This document shows positions 1 through 7,853 of a DNA stretch of 64,000 bases, piece by piece. Both the position numbers and the translations under genes were made by a program. The notes beneath the pieces are model-generated. The model had not been told where the DNA came from. It saw only the letters and a list, made by a program, of their open reading frames with translations, and ran no database searches. The stretch lies in assembly GCF_003432115.1 (NCBI RefSeq), contig NZ_QWDC01000003.1, forward strand, positions 744,001 through 808,000, written 5' to 3'. How positions within the stretch are numbered: position 1 is the first letter of the stretch; each line of letters begins with the position of its first letter. The stretch comes from Mucilaginibacter conchicola (GTDB taxonomy: Bacteria > Bacteroidota > Bacteroidia > Sphingobacteriales > Sphingobacteriaceae).

Positions 1-1415
1 TCTTTGTGATAAAGGTAACCTCCGTTATATTGGAAATAGGTAAAGACAGCCGTAAAAACATTTTTTTTAATGTTTTCGTCCGCTGATTCCATACCCGGAC
101 CCAGCAACAGATCGATCAGGCGTTCTTCAACCTGGCGTTGCGGCTGAGCCGACAAGTAATTGGCTAAACCGCCGGCAACTTTATCGGGTTCAAGCTCAAT
201 TGCATATTGAATGACATCAAACCAGTTTGTGAGAATTATCTGAAGTTGCTTTTCGATAATCAGGTCGTACAAAACCTGTTCACTATTACTCATACGAATC
301 AGCTCTTTTGCTGCCAGGTATTCCTGGAACTCCGTATTCTCAAATTCGAGATAATCAAATTCAACGCTTTTTAGCGTTCGTTCGATAAATGTGTTAATAC
401 TGAAATTCTGGAGGAACGCCTGATTTACGTTGCTGTGAGTTTCATCCAGAAAGGAGATTAGTTCATCTTTGGTTATCCGGTTCCGTTGATATATCTCCAT
501 GATCAGCGCAAGTTTTTCAAGAACACGCTGGGTGATCAATAATTCATTATGACTTGCGTCGTCGCTCTCCCGCTTGCGAATATGTTCGAGTATTAAAGTG
601 ATTCCGGAATTGTTTTTCGCAGCGTTCTCTTTGAGCTGTTTTTTTATGGCATTTTGCTTTTTTGAGGTCTCTGTGAATAATTGATAGTAGATGACCTTTT
701 CAAAAATTTGCACTCGGGTTAATGTGTTGAGTTCCGCGATGGTCCACTGACCGGCAAGGATAGACCTGACCAATCCTTCCAAATAACGAGGAGTCCGTAA
801 AACAGAGTCGCGGTTGCTCCCGGCAGATTTGTTCAGTATACTTTGTACCATATCCTCATTACCTAAAAAATGTTCGAGGTATTGGCGTATGTGTACCTCA
901 CTGAATTGTTCAATAACAACAAACTTGAAATCGGGGAATTCCTGCAACCTGCTTTGCCATCGCATCAGGTAATGTGTTCGGCAGGAAATGAAGATATGCA
1001 GGTTGGGAACTTGTCCGCTTAGCGTTTCTATTTTATCCAAGGCAAGAGAAAACTGAATGGCAGATACTTCGTCAAGACCATCAAAATATATATGGCTAAC
1101 TTCACTATCCCAGTTTTCATACAGTGTTTCATTGTTATCCAGTGATTGTTTTAAGTCAATTGACTTTGCTTTACCAGGTGGAAGGTCCTGAGCCAGTTTT
1201 CCTAAAAGGCGGCTTTTGCCATACCCTGGTTCGCTAATTATAAATGCTCTGCTAATTGCGTTCAACGTAGCCGCGTCTGCGACGGACATCCGGTCATGTT
1301 TGTAAACAAACCGTTTTGGCTCATCGGAAGATTTTATATCCTCCAGACTTTGATAGGTTGAGATATAAGGAAACAAATAGAATTCCTTTGGATCTTTTTC
1401 AGGTAGATTTTTCAT
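1..1415 (-). CDS. NACHT-type STAND NTPase, C-terminus beyond window
   Basis: The frame is open from an ATG at 1415 leftward through base 1 (about 471 residues seen), so the protein is partial. Residues 60-71 form a Walker A loop (SEPGYGKSRLL), residues 108-117 a Walker B with the NACHT-type acidic string (YFDGLDEVS), and residues 140-146 a sensor-like IFISCR. Near residue 380 lies FQEYLAAKEL, matching the FQEYxAA signature at the end of NACHT winged-helix regions. NACHT proteins are signal-transduction ATPases, and many bacterial ones act in antiphage defence by sensing an invader and triggering an effector. No effector domain is visible at the short N-terminus, so sensor and effector roles cannot be assigned. 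It is divergent from the AbiE-like operon. Family call confident, defence role inferred. Confidence 0.85.
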   Translation of the reverse strand, partial: MKNLPEKDPKEFYLFPYISTYQSLEDIKSSDEPKRFVYKHDRMSVADAATLNAISRAFIISEPGYGKSRLLGKLAQDLPPGKAKSIDLKQSLDNNETLYENWDSEVSHIYFDGLDEVSAIQFSLALDKIETLSGQVPNLHIFISCRTHYLMRWQSRLQEFPDFKFVVIEQFSEVHIRQYLEHFLGNEDMVQSILNKSAGSNRDSVLRTPRYLEGLVRSILAGQWTIAELNTLTRVQIFEKVIYYQLFTETSKKQNAIKKQLKENAAKNNSGITLILEHIRKRESDDASHNELLITQRVLEKLALIMEIYQRNRITKDELISFLDETHSNVNQAFLQNFSINTFIERTLKSVEFDYLEFENTEFQEYLAAKELIRMSNSEQVLYDLIIEKQLQIILTNWFDVIQYAIELEPDKVAGGLANYLSAQPQRQVEERLIDLLLGPGMESADENIKKNVFTAVFTYFQYNGGYLYHK

Positions 1416-1840
1416 AAAGTAAAAACTAAAGCGAATCTTACTTCTGCTTTCATAATTTAAATAGATAAGATAGGTCACTTGCCATGAAGATATAATCTTT
1501 TATAATCGATCTTAAACAGCAGACAATAAGTATCACTTTACAATCTTTGAATATTAACCTGTCAGGCGGGCTTTGTTATAGTTAAAGACTGAGCCAGTTT
1601 GTATAATAAGTTCTTGTCCGGTCCGTAAGCTATCTTATTGAAATTACGAACCGCAAAACTGTTGGTTACTCCGGCCAACTTTAAATCCCATTAGCTTAAA
1701 TGGCTGATTCTCTGTCTCAGGGTTTTGAGTTTTAGAAGTTTTCACATTTCAAAGCTACACAATTCAAACTTTTATCCCACTTAGCCTAAATCTATAAATT
1801 AAATAATTTCGGAATTATTCCTATATCAACTCCACAAAAT
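1416..1840. other. AT-rich gap between NACHT gene and AbiE operon
   Basis: This divergent intergenic stretch must hold the promoter of the NACHT gene, but no clear TAnnTTTG element was found on the minus strand. The only coding-like content is the possible remnant at 1562-1690. Confidence 0.5.
1562..1690 (-). pseudogene. Possible gene remnant, about 42 codons
   Basis: An open stretch ending in TGA at 1562-1564 encodes a peptide containing FNKIAYGPDKNLLYKLAQSL, which has protein-like composition. It starts directly after an in-frame TAA and has no ATG; a TTG codon is the only possible start. No family was recognised. It may be the tail of a small regulator left beside the defence genes, or chance. 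Confidence 0.22.
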
Positions 1841-1872
1841 TTTGCATGATTTTTGACGAAAAATCATGCAAA
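1841..1872. promoter_or_regulatory. Perfect 14-bp inverted repeat, likely AbiEi operator
   Basis: Bases 1841-1854 (TTTGCATGATTTTT) and 1859-1872 (AAAAATCATGCAAA) are exact reverse complements around the loop GACG. The palindrome ends 39 bases before the antitoxin ATG. Just downstream, TAACTTTG at 1889-1896 fits the Bacteroidota -7 element, so the palindrome lies over the expected -33 region. AbiEi antitoxins are known to repress their own operon by binding inverted repeats, which makes an operator the simplest reading. Confidence 0.65.
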
Positions 1873-1911
1873 TGATAGGTCTGTTCATTAACTTTGTATG
1901 AGGAGGTAATT

Positions 1912-2493
1912 ATGTCAAAGTCTTTAGAATTAAAGAAGCACCTTAGGCGGGGCAATGTTTACCGCAGATCTGAATTAGAACAATGGTCTAATTCGGTAGA
2001 CAGGCACATCGGGGAACTGATTGGTAACGGAACGCTTGAAAAAGTTGGCCCGAGCCTGTATTATTATCCGAAGCAGAACGTTTTCGGAAAAGAACCACCT
2101 TCCAATAAGGCACTTGTCGGGAAGTACCTGAAGGATGGAAAATTCCTGATCACATCTTACAATCATTATAATAAATTGGGCTTGGGGACAACACAATTGT
2201 ATAACAGCCTGATCGTATATAATCATAGTAAAAGCGGTGAAGTTAAACTCGGAAATAAGGTGTTCATCTTCAGAAAAAAAGGAGATTTTCCAGCGGAGCC
2301 AAGTAAAGAATACCTTGTGATCGACCTGGTAAATAATCTTTCAGAACTTGCTGAAGACCAGCCTGCGGTCCTAGAGCGTGTACAGCAGGCCCTTCCCAAC
2401 CTTAATGCTAAAGCTTTACGCACGACCTTGCAAAGGTATGGAACCGCCAAAACAAGGAAGATTCTTGGTTCAGGTACGTTCAAATCAGTTTAA
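1912..2493 (+). CDS. AbiEi-like antitoxin/transcriptional regulator (DUF6088 type)
   Basis: The 193-residue protein starts with a winged-helix-like segment (residues about 5-55, including YRRSELEQWSNSVDRHIGEL) followed by an AbiEi-style domain with the YYYPK and FLITSYNHYNKLGLGTTQ stretches typical of DUF6088. ATG 1912 is chosen because a strong AGGAGGT (1901-1907) lies 4 bases upstream, unusual in Bacteroidota; a TTG at 1894 in the same frame is less likely. It is followed after 2 bases by the AbiEii-type toxin. In type IV AbiE systems the antitoxin represses the operon and counteracts the nucleotidyltransferase toxin without binding it directly. The perfect palindrome at 1841-1872 supports autoregulation. 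Confidence 0.8.
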   Translation: MSKSLELKKHLRRGNVYRRSELEQWSNSVDRHIGELIGNGTLEKVGPSLYYYPKQNVFGKEPPSNKALVGKYLKDGKFLITSYNHYNKLGLGTTQLYNSLIVYNHSKSGEVKLGNKVFIFRKKGDFPAEPSKEYLVIDLVNNLSELAEDQPAVLERVQQALPNLNAKALRTTLQRYGTAKTRKILGSGTFKSV

Positions 2494-2495
2494 TA

Positions 2496-3476
2496 ATGGG
2501 TAAAGAATATCTTCATGAACGTAAAGATTTCAAAAATCTTTTGCTGACCCTTGAAGGTGAGACGGGGATCCTCGCACCACTGATCGAAAAGGATTACTGG
2601 ATCATGCATGTTCTTCACAGCCTGAAAACAGACGGGTTGAACTTTGAATTGAAGGGTGGGACCTCACTGTCCAAAGGATACAAAATAATAGATCGTTTTT
2701 CAGAGGATATTGATCTGCATATCAGCCCGCCGGAAGCATTTAAAACGGATACCGGCCTGGATATAAATGAGAATCCCAAGTCAAGTAATAAAAACCATTT
2801 TAATCCCAGGCGACAGTTTTTTGACTGGTTAGCTAATCATATCAAGGTTAAAGGCATAATGGAAATTGTCAGGGACACGGCTTTCGATGATCCCCGAAAT
2901 TACCGAAGTGGCGGTATCAGATTGATCTATAAAAGCCATTTTGATACCGTCTGGGGCATTAAGGATGGCATATTACTGGAGGTCGGATTTGCAAAGGTCA
3001 CGCCGAATTCCCCCGTCGACATCAGTTCATGGGCTTACGATCGGGCGATGGCCTCAAAAATTGATATCGATGATAATCGTGCGATTGCCATACCATGCTA
3101 TCATGCTGGGTACACTTTAGTGGAAAAGCTCCAGACAATAGCTACGAAATTCAGGGTTGAGCAAAGCAAAGAGAACGAGGATGCGCCTAAAGTGAATTTT
3201 ATGCGACAGTACTACGATATTTTTCAATTGTTACACCAGGAAGATGTCTTGGCTTTTATTGGGACAGAGGAATACTTCGAGCATAAAAAGTTTCATTTCC
3301 CTGAGATCGACCTAAATGTTGCTATTAACGACAATGAAGCGTTTAAACTTAGTGATGAATCTATCCGAAAAAACTTCAGGAGCAGATATATGGCTACTTC
3401 TGCACTATACTATCAGGGGCAACCTGACTTTGACGAAATGATCTCTTATTTACAGCCACTCCTTACTAAACTTTAA
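2496..3476 (+). CDS. AbiEii/AbiGii-type nucleotidyltransferase toxin
   Basis: 326 residues. The nucleotidyltransferase core is plain: EKDYW (31-35), the GGTSLSK motif (54-60) and RFSEDIDLHI (67-76) carrying the two metal-binding aspartates. A basic/aromatic helical C-terminus with the family's VEKLQTIATKFR region follows. AbiEii proteins transfer nucleotides to RNA targets such as tRNA and halt growth, giving abortive infection. It begins 2 bases after the antitoxin stop, so the pair is one transcription unit, and all catalytic motifs are intact, so the toxin is probably active. Some relatives act with other partners, but the AbiEi-like neighbour makes the type IV toxin-antitoxin reading firm. 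Confidence 0.9.
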   Translation: MGKEYLHERKDFKNLLLTLEGETGILAPLIEKDYWIMHVLHSLKTDGLNFELKGGTSLSKGYKIIDRFSEDIDLHISPPEAFKTDTGLDINENPKSSNKNHFNPRRQFFDWLANHIKVKGIMEIVRDTAFDDPRNYRSGGIRLIYKSHFDTVWGIKDGILLEVGFAKVTPNSPVDISSWAYDRAMASKIDIDDNRAIAIPCYHAGYTLVEKLQTIATKFRVEQSKENEDAPKVNFMRQYYDIFQLLHQEDVLAFIGTEEYFEHKKFHFPEIDLNVAINDNEAFKLSDESIRKNFRSRYMATSALYYQGQPDFDEMISYLQPLLTKL

Positions 3477-3916
3477 AACAATTCAACAGCATAACTGCTT
3501 TGATCATTAAGAGCTGGTAATGACTGATATTCTCGTCGCGTACTTAGTAAGAAAAACGATTGTGCTGCAAAATGCTTGCTTGAAAAGGGCTTGTCAGGCT
3601 GTTAGCTGTGTAGTGTATTAAATAAGGGCAAGTGACAATAACAATTTGTTCTTGTCACTTGTTTCTAATATGCCGTTAAATATTTTTCAACTTACTGACA
3701 GTTATTATGATCGTACTTTCTGGATGCAAAATAGTTTTGTAAAAGGCTTACTAAAATTTTTATGAGCTATGGGTGTATTAACGCATATGAACACGGTATA
3801 TTTAAATAATACCATAAGCGAAATAAAACATCACCCTAACGTTCCAATTCTTTGTAATGCCTATTAAACGTTAATTAAGGTTTGTATCTTAGCATGTAGA
3901 CCTTATTAGGTTATTT
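3477..3916. other. Gene-free spacer after the toxin operon
   Basis: AT-rich spacer. It contains the long hairpin at 3629-3661 and a weak promoter-like TATCTTAGC at 3885-3893 ahead of the next gene. No coding frame was recognised. Confidence 0.5.
3629..3661. terminator. 10-bp inverted repeat, terminator-like
   Basis: CAAGTGACAA (3629-3638) pairs exactly with TTGTCACTTG (3652-3661). The loop itself contains an AACAA/TTGTT repeat, so the hairpin could extend. It is followed by GTTTCTAAT. It lies about 150 bases after the toxin stop, so it may end that transcript or be an unrelated structured site. Confidence 0.45.
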
Positions 3917-4219
3917 ATGCAATCAAATTTAGTAAAGCGAAAGCTGAGCCAGCTATACTTGACGCTTGTCCCCATCTTAACCATCGTTTTGGGGATGGGT
4001 GTCGGGTATATAAGTTATCATATTTATTTGCCGATCTGGCTGGTCAATGTCGTTTTAATGCTCACGGCCAGCTGGGTGCTGGGCGCCCATGTGATCACAA
4101 CAGAGGGCCGGCAGAACAAGCAGCTGGTTGCCTGCGCCTTGTTTTTTATTGGACCAACACTGCTTTCGTCCATGTTCGCGGGTTTGGGCGCGCCGCCCTA
4201 TGAAAGTCCCAAAGCCTAG
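3917..4219 (+). CDS. Small membrane protein, unknown function
   Basis: 100 residues with three hydrophobic spans (about 13-32, 38-58 and 70-88) and a basic N-terminus (VKRKLSQ), which fits an inner-membrane protein with the N-terminus inside. The N-terminal region carries no lipobox. No family was recognised. It is followed after 21 bases by another multi-span membrane protein on the same strand, suggesting a two-gene unit. A TATCTTAGC at 3885-3893 resembles a Bacteroidota -7 element, but no matching -33 was found. Confidence 0.55.
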   Translation: MQSNLVKRKLSQLYLTLVPILTIVLGMGVGYISYHIYLPIWLVNVVLMLTASWVLGAHVITTEGRQNKQLVACALFFIGPTLLSSMFAGLGAPPYESPKA

Positions 4220-4240
4220 GTATCCTCTGCCAACGAGCAA

Positions 4241-4771
4241 ATGATCAGGTATTATTTTCTACTAGCCATGGGCGTGCTGATTGCTTCTGGATACGCCGTG
4301 TTAAGGGAACAGTTAAAAAACACGCCGGGTAATTTTTACGCCTCACTAGGGTTTACGGCGATCCTGATCGCCACACCCATGTTTTTGATCGATATGTCTT
4401 TCTGGGGCTTCTACCTGACCAAGCTAAACCAGATGATCGTCGCCTCGAGAATCGCCAGTATACCGGAATGGCTGCCGCCGCTTCGTAATCAGTTTTTTTA
4501 TATCAATATGATGGTCGCTGCGCTAGTTTATTTAGGCACAGCCGGTTTTGCTCTGGCATTAAAAAGAGCTTCTTGGTTTAAGCCGGGCGCTTGCCGGGTT
4601 TACCTGATGGTCAGCATGTCATTTTTTGTATTGGATGTATTGCCGCCGACCTTACCAGAGCCATTTTCTACCTTGAATTTTATTGTATCGATCCCCGCGG
4701 TCCCTTTCATGCTGCCTTATTTCATAGGCATCAATTTATTGAAAAAGATCGGGAACGGTCTGTCTGTATAA
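4241..4771 (+). CDS. Integral membrane protein, unknown function
   Basis: 176 residues with about five hydrophobic segments (roughly 4-22, 32-60, 85-107, 117-134, 144-166) separated by short polar loops. No catalytic motif or known family was recognised. It lies 21 bases downstream of the three-span membrane protein and probably shares its transcript. The function cannot be told from sequence. Confidence 0.55.
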   Translation: MIRYYFLLAMGVLIASGYAVLREQLKNTPGNFYASLGFTAILIATPMFLIDMSFWGFYLTKLNQMIVASRIASIPEWLPPLRNQFFYINMMVAALVYLGTAGFALALKRASWFKPGACRVYLMVSMSFFVLDVLPPTLPEPFSTLNFIVSIPAVPFMLPYFIGINLLKKIGNGLSV

Positions 4772-5087
4772 TGCTAAAATTGCTTGGGATAGCTGAGCAG
4801 TCATGCTGTTTATAGTGGACGAAGATCGACGATGAGTTTACCGACCAACTTATGATGCGAAGCAGCCGCTTGATAAAGTGGTCCGGGATGTACTGCCTTC
4901 TACGGACGATGCTGCCGAAGTTCTTGTCAAAAAGCACATTCCCAACCAAAGGTCGGAACAGCCTGAGCCTGAAACTATTGGAGCAGTATTGTCAAGAATG
5001 TCCGCAATTTTTACCTAACTTTAATGCAATCGATGTTAACGTACAATTATAGTTACTTCCGCTTTTGATATTCAAACAACAATTTAA
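4772..5087. other. Intergenic stretch with one degenerate frame
   Basis: The only protein-like content in this 316-base gap is the start-less frame at 4836-5018. A TAACTTTA at 5016-5023 is close to a -7 element for the amidohydrolase gene, but no well-spaced -33 was seen. Confidence 0.4.
4836..5018 (+). pseudogene. Possible gene fragment without a start codon
   Basis: A 60-codon frame directly after an in-frame TGA encodes a charged peptide including KQPLDKVVRDVLPSTDDAAE and ends in TAA at 5016. Its composition is protein-like, but it has no ATG and no recognised family. It may be the C-terminal remnant of a lost gene. Confidence 0.25.
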
Positions 5088-6002
5088 ATGAAAAGCACGC
5101 AAAAGATAATACCGATACTGATTCCCTTCATTTTCTCTTTTTTATATTCAAAAGCGCAGCAGCAAAAAATAATTGATGTACATATCCATTGCTATGATAG
5201 TAAACATTTTAGTTATCCTGCACCAGACATTGCCGGAGTTAAAAGTTCAAAACAAACAACTGAACATTTTAACGACACCTATGCAGCTTTCCGCAGGGCA
5301 GGGGTCGTAAAAGCCGTAATTAGCGGGTCTCCTTCAAGCGTAGCGCATTGGGTTAAAAACGATCCGTCCCACATGTTTATCCGCGGGCTTGCAATAGACT
5401 CTCCCGGAGATTTCGACATTGACACTGTCCGTTTTGAGCAAATGGTAAGAAATAAAGAAGTAGAAGTATTTGGCGAATTGGGCACTTATTATTCAGGTAC
5501 CACTTTGGGCGACAGCGTGTGGCAGCCCTACCTGCGCATCTGTGAAAAATATAATATTCCTGTTGCCGTTCATGAGGGCGGCGGTCCACCAGAAACGCCA
5601 TATCATGGATCACCTAAAGCTCGGCTCGCCTTAGGAGACCCTTTCCTGATAGAAAGTGTGCTAGTAAAGTATCCTAAACTCCGGCTTTATATGATGCACT
5701 CTGGCGAGGTGTGGTATGAACATGCTGTGAGATTAATGCAAATGTATCCGCATCTTTACTCTGATTTAGGTGTGCTCCTATGGGTTTCACCGCTCACCCA
5801 ACATTACGCTGTCGAATTTTTAAAGCTTGCAAAGGCCGACGGCAGCTTAAACAGGGTAATGTTTGGCACCGATCAAATGGTTTGGCCGGGAGCTATTGAA
5901 AAATCGATTCAATTTTTAAATAGCCTTGATTTTCTTACCAAAGAGGACAAGCAGAACATATTGTACAATAATGCTGCAAGGTTTTTACAATTAAAAAACT
6001 AA
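5088..6002 (+). CDS. Exported amidohydrolase-family metal-dependent hydrolase
   Basis: 304 residues. Residues 1-23 look like a signal peptide ending at SKAQ, so the enzyme acts in the periplasm or outside. The mature part is a TIM-barrel amidohydrolase: the metal-binding HxH is at residues 32-34 (DVHIH), a further histidine lies in AVHEGGGPPET, and the late aspartate is in FGTDQMVWPG, as in the amidohydrolase-2 family. Such enzymes hydrolyse or decarboxylate varied small organics, and the substrate cannot be predicted. The gene stands alone between long intergenic stretches. Family call sound, substrate unknown. Confidence 0.8.
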   Translation: MKSTQKIIPILIPFIFSFLYSKAQQQKIIDVHIHCYDSKHFSYPAPDIAGVKSSKQTTEHFNDTYAAFRRAGVVKAVISGSPSSVAHWVKNDPSHMFIRGLAIDSPGDFDIDTVRFEQMVRNKEVEVFGELGTYYSGTTLGDSVWQPYLRICEKYNIPVAVHEGGGPPETPYHGSPKARLALGDPFLIESVLVKYPKLRLYMMHSGEVWYEHAVRLMQMYPHLYSDLGVLLWVSPLTQHYAVEFLKLAKADGSLNRVMFGTDQMVWPGAIEKSIQFLNSLDFLTKEDKQNILYNNAARFLQLKN

Positions 6003-6334
6003 AAATCTTTAAGCAATGCTTACTTTCGCAAGGTTATCCTCACTTCGGTTAACATGATAGTACCAGAAATGACCTGAATTTAGGTCAAAAAGTTTGTTTT
6101 TAATTTGGTACTGAAATCTCATAATTTACTGATAATCAGCTTGTTGGCAATTTATGTATCGTCGCTCTGAAACAGACTTACATCTTCGCTTATAAGATCC
6201 ATACTTGCATCATTTTTTACCGGACCTGTTCAGCGTGGGTTGACCGCACTTGGCCTGACCATTGCTGGAAAAAGATATTTCCGAAAGCCTAAGCATATAT
6301 AAACATATCTAAAACGATAAGTCGCTCAATCATT
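6003..6334. other. Gene-free spacer with nested inverted repeats
   Basis: No gene recognised. TGACCT/AGGTCA (6070-6075 and 6082-6087) sits inside AGTACCA/TGGTACT (6059-6065 and 6106-6112), giving a nested palindromic arrangement of unknown meaning. Confidence 0.35.
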
Positions 6335-6817
6335 ATGCTTTCCAAACCCAGTTATCTCAATTTCGACAACGAAAGCTATCCCTGGAAACCTGACATCGAT
6401 TACTGTAAACACCCGGAACGATACCGCGTAGGGAAAGGTGAGCAGGGGGTGCTGATCTGCGAACCTTACAAAAGCGAGATAGGACAGTACTGGCGCTTCA
6501 AAACGCCGGGTATCGCAAAACAAAGCAGCGAAAAGATTTACCAGATGTTTCAAACATATCTGGCGGACAACGATTTTGTTGGTGCAGATATGGCACGCAA
6601 ATACCTGCAAATGGGGTATACCCGGGCCCGCAGATACGCCAATTACAAAGGCGGCAAAAAATACGACAAAGCCAATGACTTTCGGCCGCTCGAACGCGGC
6701 ACGGGCGAAGCGGAAAAGGCTGAATCGGCAAAGATCTTTTACGGGAAATGGAAATCAGCGGAAGCCAATGTGCAGTATGCCGCTCTGAAAAAAAGATGGA
6801 AGTCGGAAAAAGGCTGA
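6335..6817 (+). CDS. DUF4385 family protein
   Basis: 160 residues that match the DUF4385 family along their length: the WKPDIDYCKHPERYRVGKGE start, the CEPYKSEI and WRFKTP segments, and the DMARKYLQMGYTRARRYANY block followed by KGGKKYD. The family is widespread in soil bacteria and some phages and has no established function. No signal peptide or membrane span is present, so the protein should be cytoplasmic. The strongly basic, lysine-rich tail could allow nucleic-acid contact, but that is only a guess. Confidence 0.85.
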   Translation: MLSKPSYLNFDNESYPWKPDIDYCKHPERYRVGKGEQGVLICEPYKSEIGQYWRFKTPGIAKQSSEKIYQMFQTYLADNDFVGADMARKYLQMGYTRARRYANYKGGKKYDKANDFRPLERGTGEAEKAESAKIFYGKWKSAEANVQYAALKKRWKSEKG

Positions 6818-6869
6818 CATTTTTATGATTACCAGCCCGAAATGGCTCGCTTGTTGCGATGATCAATTT

Positions 6870-7102
6870 ATGGCAGAAGACATCATCACAACGTTACCAC
6901 AGAGGACGGGAAAACGGAAGCTTATGTGCTGAAAGAAAAGATCAACAACGGGAACGGACAGCTCTTGTACCGCTTCCGTCATCAGGAGCGGGAGCTGGAA
7001 CACCTTATTACCAGGGATGGCGACACATGGCGTTCTCTGAATCCCGGGGATATGCATGAGCATGTTTTCCGTCATCTCTGCACATTTGCCGAAAAACTAT
7101 AG
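6870..7102 (+). pseudogene. Small hypothetical gene split by a frameshift
   Basis: From ATG 6870 the frame reads MAEDIITT and then runs out. The adjacent frame continues with TTEDGKTEAYVLKEKINNGN and ends RHLCTFAEKL at TAG 7100-7102. A single added base near 6890 would fuse these into a 77-residue protein-like product. Without it, the only start for the second part is a GTG at 6926 (58 residues). No family recognised. It lies 8 bases upstream of the lipocalin gene and 52 bases after DUF4385. Confidence 0.4.
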
Positions 7103-7110
7103 ATCTTTAT

Positions 7111-7668
7111 ATGAACAAACATAATTTCTACCTGATCGCCGGCCTCGCCGGAGCGGCGGCAATTCTGCTGAAACTATCATCCTGCGTTTCCATCCCAAAA
7201 GGGGCAAAGGCCGTTAAACCCTTTGATCAGCAAAGGTATCTGGGCACCTGGTATGAGATTGCGCGAATGGACTTCAAGTTCGAAAAAGGGCTCGATCAGG
7301 TTACAGCAACTTATTCGCTGAATAAAGACCGCAGTATCCGTGTGGATAACAGGGGTTTCAAAGTGAAGGAGAATAAATGGAAGCAAAGCACCGGTAAAGC
7401 CAAACCCGTTTATTCAGCAAACGAAGGCCGGTTGAAAGTATCATTTTTCGGGCCTTTCTATGCCGGATACAATGTGATCGCTATCGATAAGGATTACCAT
7501 TACGTCCTGGTCGCAGGCAACAATCTGGATTATCTGTGGCTGCTGTCCCGGGATAAAACCATGCCGGAATATATCAGGCAAAGGTATCTGGAACACGCAA
7601 AAGCATTGGGCTACGATACAGGTAAACTGGTATGGACAAACCAGCATTCCGACCGGAAAGACCGTTAA
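7111..7668 (+). CDS. blc: Lipocalin-family outer-membrane lipoprotein (Blc-like)
   Basis: 185 residues. The N-terminus is a lipoprotein signal ending LSSC (Cys25). The lipocalin fingerprint GTWYEIAR follows at residues 45-52, and the barrel continues with the VDNRGF, FFGPFYAGYNVIAID and YVLVAGNNLDYLWLLSR strands seen in bacterial Blc. Length matches E. coli Blc (177). Bacterial lipocalins sit on the outer membrane and bind fatty acids or lysophospholipids, often under envelope stress. It follows closely after the frameshifted small gene and precedes the MFS gene with a gap. Function by family. Confidence 0.88.
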   Translation: MNKHNFYLIAGLAGAAAILLKLSSCVSIPKGAKAVKPFDQQRYLGTWYEIARMDFKFEKGLDQVTATYSLNKDRSIRVDNRGFKVKENKWKQSTGKAKPVYSANEGRLKVSFFGPFYAGYNVIAIDKDYHYVLVAGNNLDYLWLLSRDKTMPEYIRQRYLEHAKALGYDTGKLVWTNQHSDRKDR

Positions 7669-7853
7669 GTACCGTTCTGCTTGCAGCTTCTTCCGGTTGA
7701 CCTTGGTTCCCGGCCTGGATCACGCCCCAAAACGGTAACTGAGGTCGCCGAAGAGGGGGACGTGACGTTTGGACCAGTATCCGTCAATGCGCCTGGACCA
7801 GCATGTATTCTTTAACCCGAATGGGAGTAAAGTATTGAGAAACAATTTATTGG

